Shown here: positions 60,652-64,000 of the stretch, piece by piece | Layout: each line of letters begins with the position of its first letter | How positions within the stretch are numbered: the first letter of the stretch is position 1 | NCBI GenBank assembly: GCA_949358305.1 | Contig: OX442315.1 | Span: 10,380,427-10,444,426 of the forward strand | Length of the DNA: 64,000 bases | DNA from: Strigamia acuminata | Lineage: Eukaryota > Arthropoda > Chilopoda > Geophilomorpha > Linotaeniidae | Reading direction: 5' to 3' | Program-made: the position numbers and the translations under genes | Notes under the pieces: model-generated | Seen by the model: only the letters and a program-made list of their open reading frames with translations | What the model was told of the DNA's origin: nothing | Database searches by the model: none

Positions 60652-63018
60652 ATGAGTTGCATCAGTGAAAAAGGGAATAACTCGCAGTAAATTTCATTCA
60701 CAAAAAGTACAAATTAGTTTAATTTTATTAAAAATTTAAATTTCTTATTTTTACTTTTCAAGTGACGAATGCGAAGCGCAAACTATTCAACATTGCAGAA
60801 ACCATGACAAAAATTTGTATGAAACAACTGTTTCAGGTACAAAAATAAATTTATAATTTTTTTTTTTTGGAATTTTAATATTATTTCAGTTTATTTCTAT
60901 TATTTTCCATTTTTCCAGAAAAAACTTACAATTCTGCAATCAAAATGAATCGCAGAAGTGGAAACCTTTTCCAACCTCTCAGTAATTTTATTTTATTCCA
61001 GTTAATAATTCGCGCATTTAGGGCGCGGGGATTTAAAATGGGCGCATCTGGTTCACAAATTTAGATGGTGCGCACAATAATGCAGTAATTAAATTAATTT
61101 CTTTATTGTTTTAATTCTGCGCGTGAATCTGAGGCCGCGCTTAGTATGGCCTAATTTGTGATGCACGCATCAGGTCCTGGCCGAGTAAAACACGAATTAA
61201 ATTTAATTTAAAAAATATTTTTAATGAATTTATATATTTCTAGATTCACATTGCGCAGATGTGTTCACAAATGGCGCATACTCCTCCAATGGTCCAGACG
61301 CAGGAATCAGTGTATATTGGAGCCCAAATGACCCTAGGTATGAAAAAAGTTATTTTGTCACAGGCATACATTTTGGGGCAGGGACAAAATAGGCGCTTTT
61401 AAATCAACTGTGATAATTAAATAATTAAATAGTGGGCGCACATTTAGGCCCGTGCTTTGGTCCCACCCCACATTTTGGTCCAATATTTAATTACGTCGTA
61501 TGCAAGCGCAGAGTTTGCACTTATATTTATTTTGTAATTGATTTCCATCTCTTTTTTTCATCCAACCAAGTTTACATGTATGGTATCGTGTTTTACAAGT
61601 ACCCAGTTATTTAATTAAGTTAAAATCCAAATTTTACTTTTCTGGAAACTAATCACATAAATAAATCGGTTTTCCAGATACTCATTTTACTCAATTTTAC
61701 TCAATTACTAACTGAAATATTATTCTTAAACCTGTTATTAATACGGAAATTTTTTAATCTTTACCAACTGTTCTTAATTCTTCTTTCTAGTTCCAGTGAC
61801 AGTGATAGTTCATCCACTCAAGAGGAAGTGGTCACTCCTGTTGCTGCTGATTTTGTGGTGCTGTCACCTGAAGAAGTCGCAACCACACAAGAAACAATCA
61901 TCGAAGTCACCGAAAAGCATCGTGATCAAATTGGGGCGCCTTGTGTCAAGATGGTTTGGTCAAACATTTCCTTCATAGGATATATTGATTCAGGCGCCCA
62001 GACTTGTGTCATGTCGAAGCAGCTGTTTGACCAACTGCATAAACGAATGGGACTACAACTCATGCCTGTGAATGATTCCATTGTCACAGCATCAGGTGAG
62101 ACCTCATGTGTGTCTGGAATCGTGCAACTGGCTGTTAGAGCACCTCTTGCGGTGGTGAAATTTGTGTGCTTAGTCACACCAAAAACAGCTCGGGATCTAC
62201 TGATAGGCAACGACTTTTGTAAGGCTGTCGGTATTTGTGTTGACCATGGACTGTCTCAATGGTATTTGAAAGGGTCAGGTCAGCAAAGACCATTTCTTAT
62301 TGGCACTGATGAAAAGATTAACCAACCAGATACCAAACTAACCAATGTGCCCCATGTCACTGAATGTGATCAGCATGGGTGTTCCAAATTTCCAGATTAT
62401 ACCTTGAGTGTTATGCGTCAGCTATTTTTTAAATATGACTTTCGATTTCTGGCCCCAATGCCCAACCGTGGGGTCATTTGGGTGGATTTTGAGAAGTCTG
62501 GATGGAAGGAACTCATTGCAATTATGGTTAACCACGATTTCGATGTTGAAACTATTGATCGAAAATCTATCATCAGCAGTGTCTTTCACAGTCTGAAGCA
62601 GATAGTTACCTGTGTCAATGGCATGATTGAGTGCAAAGAGTTAATAACCGAAAGTCAGGTTCAGCGAGCTATTGTTTTGGAAACGCATAGAATCATGGAT
62701 GATGAAGTTCTTCGAAATTCACTCTCCAAGATTCACAGGGCGGATAAGAACAGAGAGTATTTGGCTAAGCAGGAGGTTGCTAAAATCTACTTCGATGAAT
62801 GCAATAGGAAGGAAGCTGCTGCACATGAGGATAAGCGACTTGGGATGGATAAGCAGAAGGAAGAGGTGTACGATGTTGTTCGAGATGCGCTTGATTCATC
62901 AACTGGTACTTCGTTTTTTGCGCCTTCTTTGGCGCCATCAGAACTTGCGCAATCAGGACTTGCGCAGCCACCATCGAGCTCTGTTTGTGGTGGCCAGGTC
63001 GGTCACCATGGAAATTAG
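60652..63018 (+). CDS. Chimeric gene: RNase H1-like N-terminus fused to retrotransposon protease and third-ORF domain
   Basis: Predicted exons 60652-60686, 60763-60836, 60919-60981, 61244-61337 and 61791-63018. All have GT-AG borders, phases agree, total 1494 nt (497 residues). Exon 2 resembles the RNase H1 hybrid-binding domain (DECEAQ). Exon 4 is the first part of the RNase H fold (ADVFTNGAYSSNG, AGISVYWSPND), with TDG changed to TNG. Exon 5 encodes a complete aspartic protease (YIDSGAQTCVMS, RDLLIGNDF) closely matching Gypsy-C pol. It runs directly into the domain seen at about 560-680 of the Gypsy-C third ORF (LAPMPNRGVIWVDF, GWKELIAIMVNHDF). A charged helix and a Ser/Pro tail follow. No LTR, RT or integrase is nearby. 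It looks like a domesticated fusion; expression is unproven. Confidence 0.7.
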
Positions 63019-63382
63019 AAGTGTTTTGGGTGTTTTTTTAAGAAGAGTTTTTTTATATATTTAATGGACGAAAAATTGCGTTGAAATATTCGAGTAATTA
63101 ATCATCATGTTTTTCTACTATTTGCATAATCGTGTATTTAGCCAGAATAAATGTTCGTATTTTATTTTCTCTAAAAATGGATTTTATTAAGAATATGAGT
63201 CATGAAGACACAGCTGTTTTGGTTGCCATGGAGTTGAGAATCAGCCTCATTCATTATTTTAGCGTTATTTCTGTTATTGGCTGTATTGGACGTACAACTT
63301 TCGTAAGTACACGCAATGTGGTTGGTCAAGGGATTACTGACCATCTATTTATGTCACAATGGTAAATTATTGTAAACTTGAT
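63019..63382 (+). other. 3' flank of the chimeric gene
   Basis: Includes AATAAATGTTCG at 63146, a candidate poly(A) signal. A short frame at 63132-63365 shows no family resemblance and is not supported. Confidence 0.4.
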
Positions 63383-63462
63383 ATGCCAAGCTGGTTTTGA
63401 TAATTTTTTTTATATTTTAATGCCAAGTTGGCATTAATATAAAAAACGAAAAAAAAATTATG
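63383..63462. repeat. Inverted repeat (hairpin)
   Basis: ATATTTTAATGCCAAG is followed by TTGGCATTAATATAAAAAA, then flanking A/T runs extend the stem to about 25 bp with few mismatches. Confidence 0.65.
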
Positions 63463-63539
63463 ATATTTCCAATAAATGTTGCTGCTCAATTAGACGTATT
63501 TCAGGCTCACTTTCAATTTCAACTAGCAATAAAATGCGT

Positions 63540-63790
63540 ATTTTATTTGAATTCCTGGCGTCCGATTTGCTACTGAATATGTTGAACTGGATTCCATTCC
63601 GTGAGCCCGCGTTTTGCATTCATCCCTTGAATAAAAGAAAAATTATAATATAAGTAAAACCATTTTATTTTATTTTTTAATAAATCAAATTAACCAAGCA
63701 TAATACACTTCTGTATCACGGTTTATTGTGTTCGTGCTTCTAAGATCATGGTGCAGCCTTTAGCAATGGCGGATATGGCGGATATGTTTT
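63540..63790 (-). pseudogene. Decayed RNase H1-like fragment (exons 1-2)
   Basis: The minus strand of 63545-63625 matches exon 2 of the 59391-60227 gene (ATATTCAGTAGCAAATCGGA versus ATATTCAGCAGCGAATCGGA) but with frame breaks. 63745-63775 matches exon 1 (GCCATTGCTAAAGGC). The sequence beyond, to 64000, follows the upstream flank of that gene (60400-60560), so this is a segmental duplicate. Confidence 0.65.
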
Positions 63791-64000
63791 AGGTACCTTG
63801 ATGTCGCGGATCTGCTCTTATTACTATAATTATTTAGAGATGGAATTAAGTCGCCACAAATAATTGTTTTCGAATTTTTTTCTTCATTAAAATCAGTTTG
63901 TATTTTTTTTTAAACAAAAAATAAAAAATTGAAAGAAAAATAATCTAAAACGTGAATCGGTAAAAGGTACCTCAACATCGTTACTGTTGACGGCATTTTA

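Noticed and set aside
63132-63365. 77-codon plus-strand frame after the chimeric gene
   Set aside because: No homology, atypical composition, and overlaps the likely 3' end.

Overview
This is invertebrate nuclear DNA, most likely from an arthropod. The evidence is spliced genes with short GT-AG introns, a DEG/ENaC channel gene, RNase H1-like genes, a degenerate TTAGG-type telomeric tract, and a very high load of LTR retrotransposons and MITEs. A springtail-like genome is a guess from overall character only. There are no bacterial features, rRNA, CRISPR or recognised tRNA genes. All splicing and frameshift statements are predictions from sequence.

Left nest (1-28344). A truncated minus-strand Gypsy element (Gypsy-A, 1-1154) lies left of a complete minus-strand Gypsy element (Gypsy-B, 1200-28340, LTRs about 1.68 kb, TSD CCCT, tRNA-Gln primer site). 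Gypsy-B is split by a second complete minus-strand element (Gypsy-C, 3167-16591, LTRs 1042 bp, TSD ACTG). Gypsy-C is itself broken by a 325-bp MITE in pol (9788-10112) and by an in-frame TGA in integrase. B and C each carry gag, pol in the -1 frame behind a canonical slippery heptamer, and a third ORF in the env position. The third ORF lies behind predicted introns and has a CxxCxGTG zinc-finger-like motif.

Centre (28345-51462). Repeat-rich DNA and a solo-LTR remnant precede a nine-exon minus-strand gene encoding a DEG/ENaC-type protein with two channel units in one chain (31300-33682 plus 49069-49823, about 720 residues, all exon phases compatible). The intron between exons 3 and 4 holds a second nest: a hAT-like element (34113-47080, 8-bp TSD CCCTAAAG), inside it a MITE remnant, and inside that a plus-strand Gypsy element (Gypsy-D, 34243-46579, 959-bp LTRs, TSD CAAT). 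Gypsy-D also has a spliced third ORF, without the zinc motif. Foldback elements, tandem repeats, a 44-bp perfect palindrome and a 63-bp-TIR MITE follow.

Right part (51463-64000). A complete BEL/Pao element (51463-57927, 567-bp LTRs, TSD ATAGG, tRNA-Phe primer site, one 1763-residue ORF) is followed by a Tigger/pogo-type MITE and a head-to-head pair of RNase H1-derived genes. The minus-strand gene (59391-60227) has intact splice phases but has lost catalytic residues. The plus-strand gene (60652-63018) is the most interesting object here: four RNase H1-like exons are spliced in phase to a long exon encoding a retrotransposon aspartic protease fused to the C-terminal domain of the Gypsy-C third ORF. 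It looks like a host/retrotransposon chimera. A decayed third RNase H1 fragment lies at 63540-63790.
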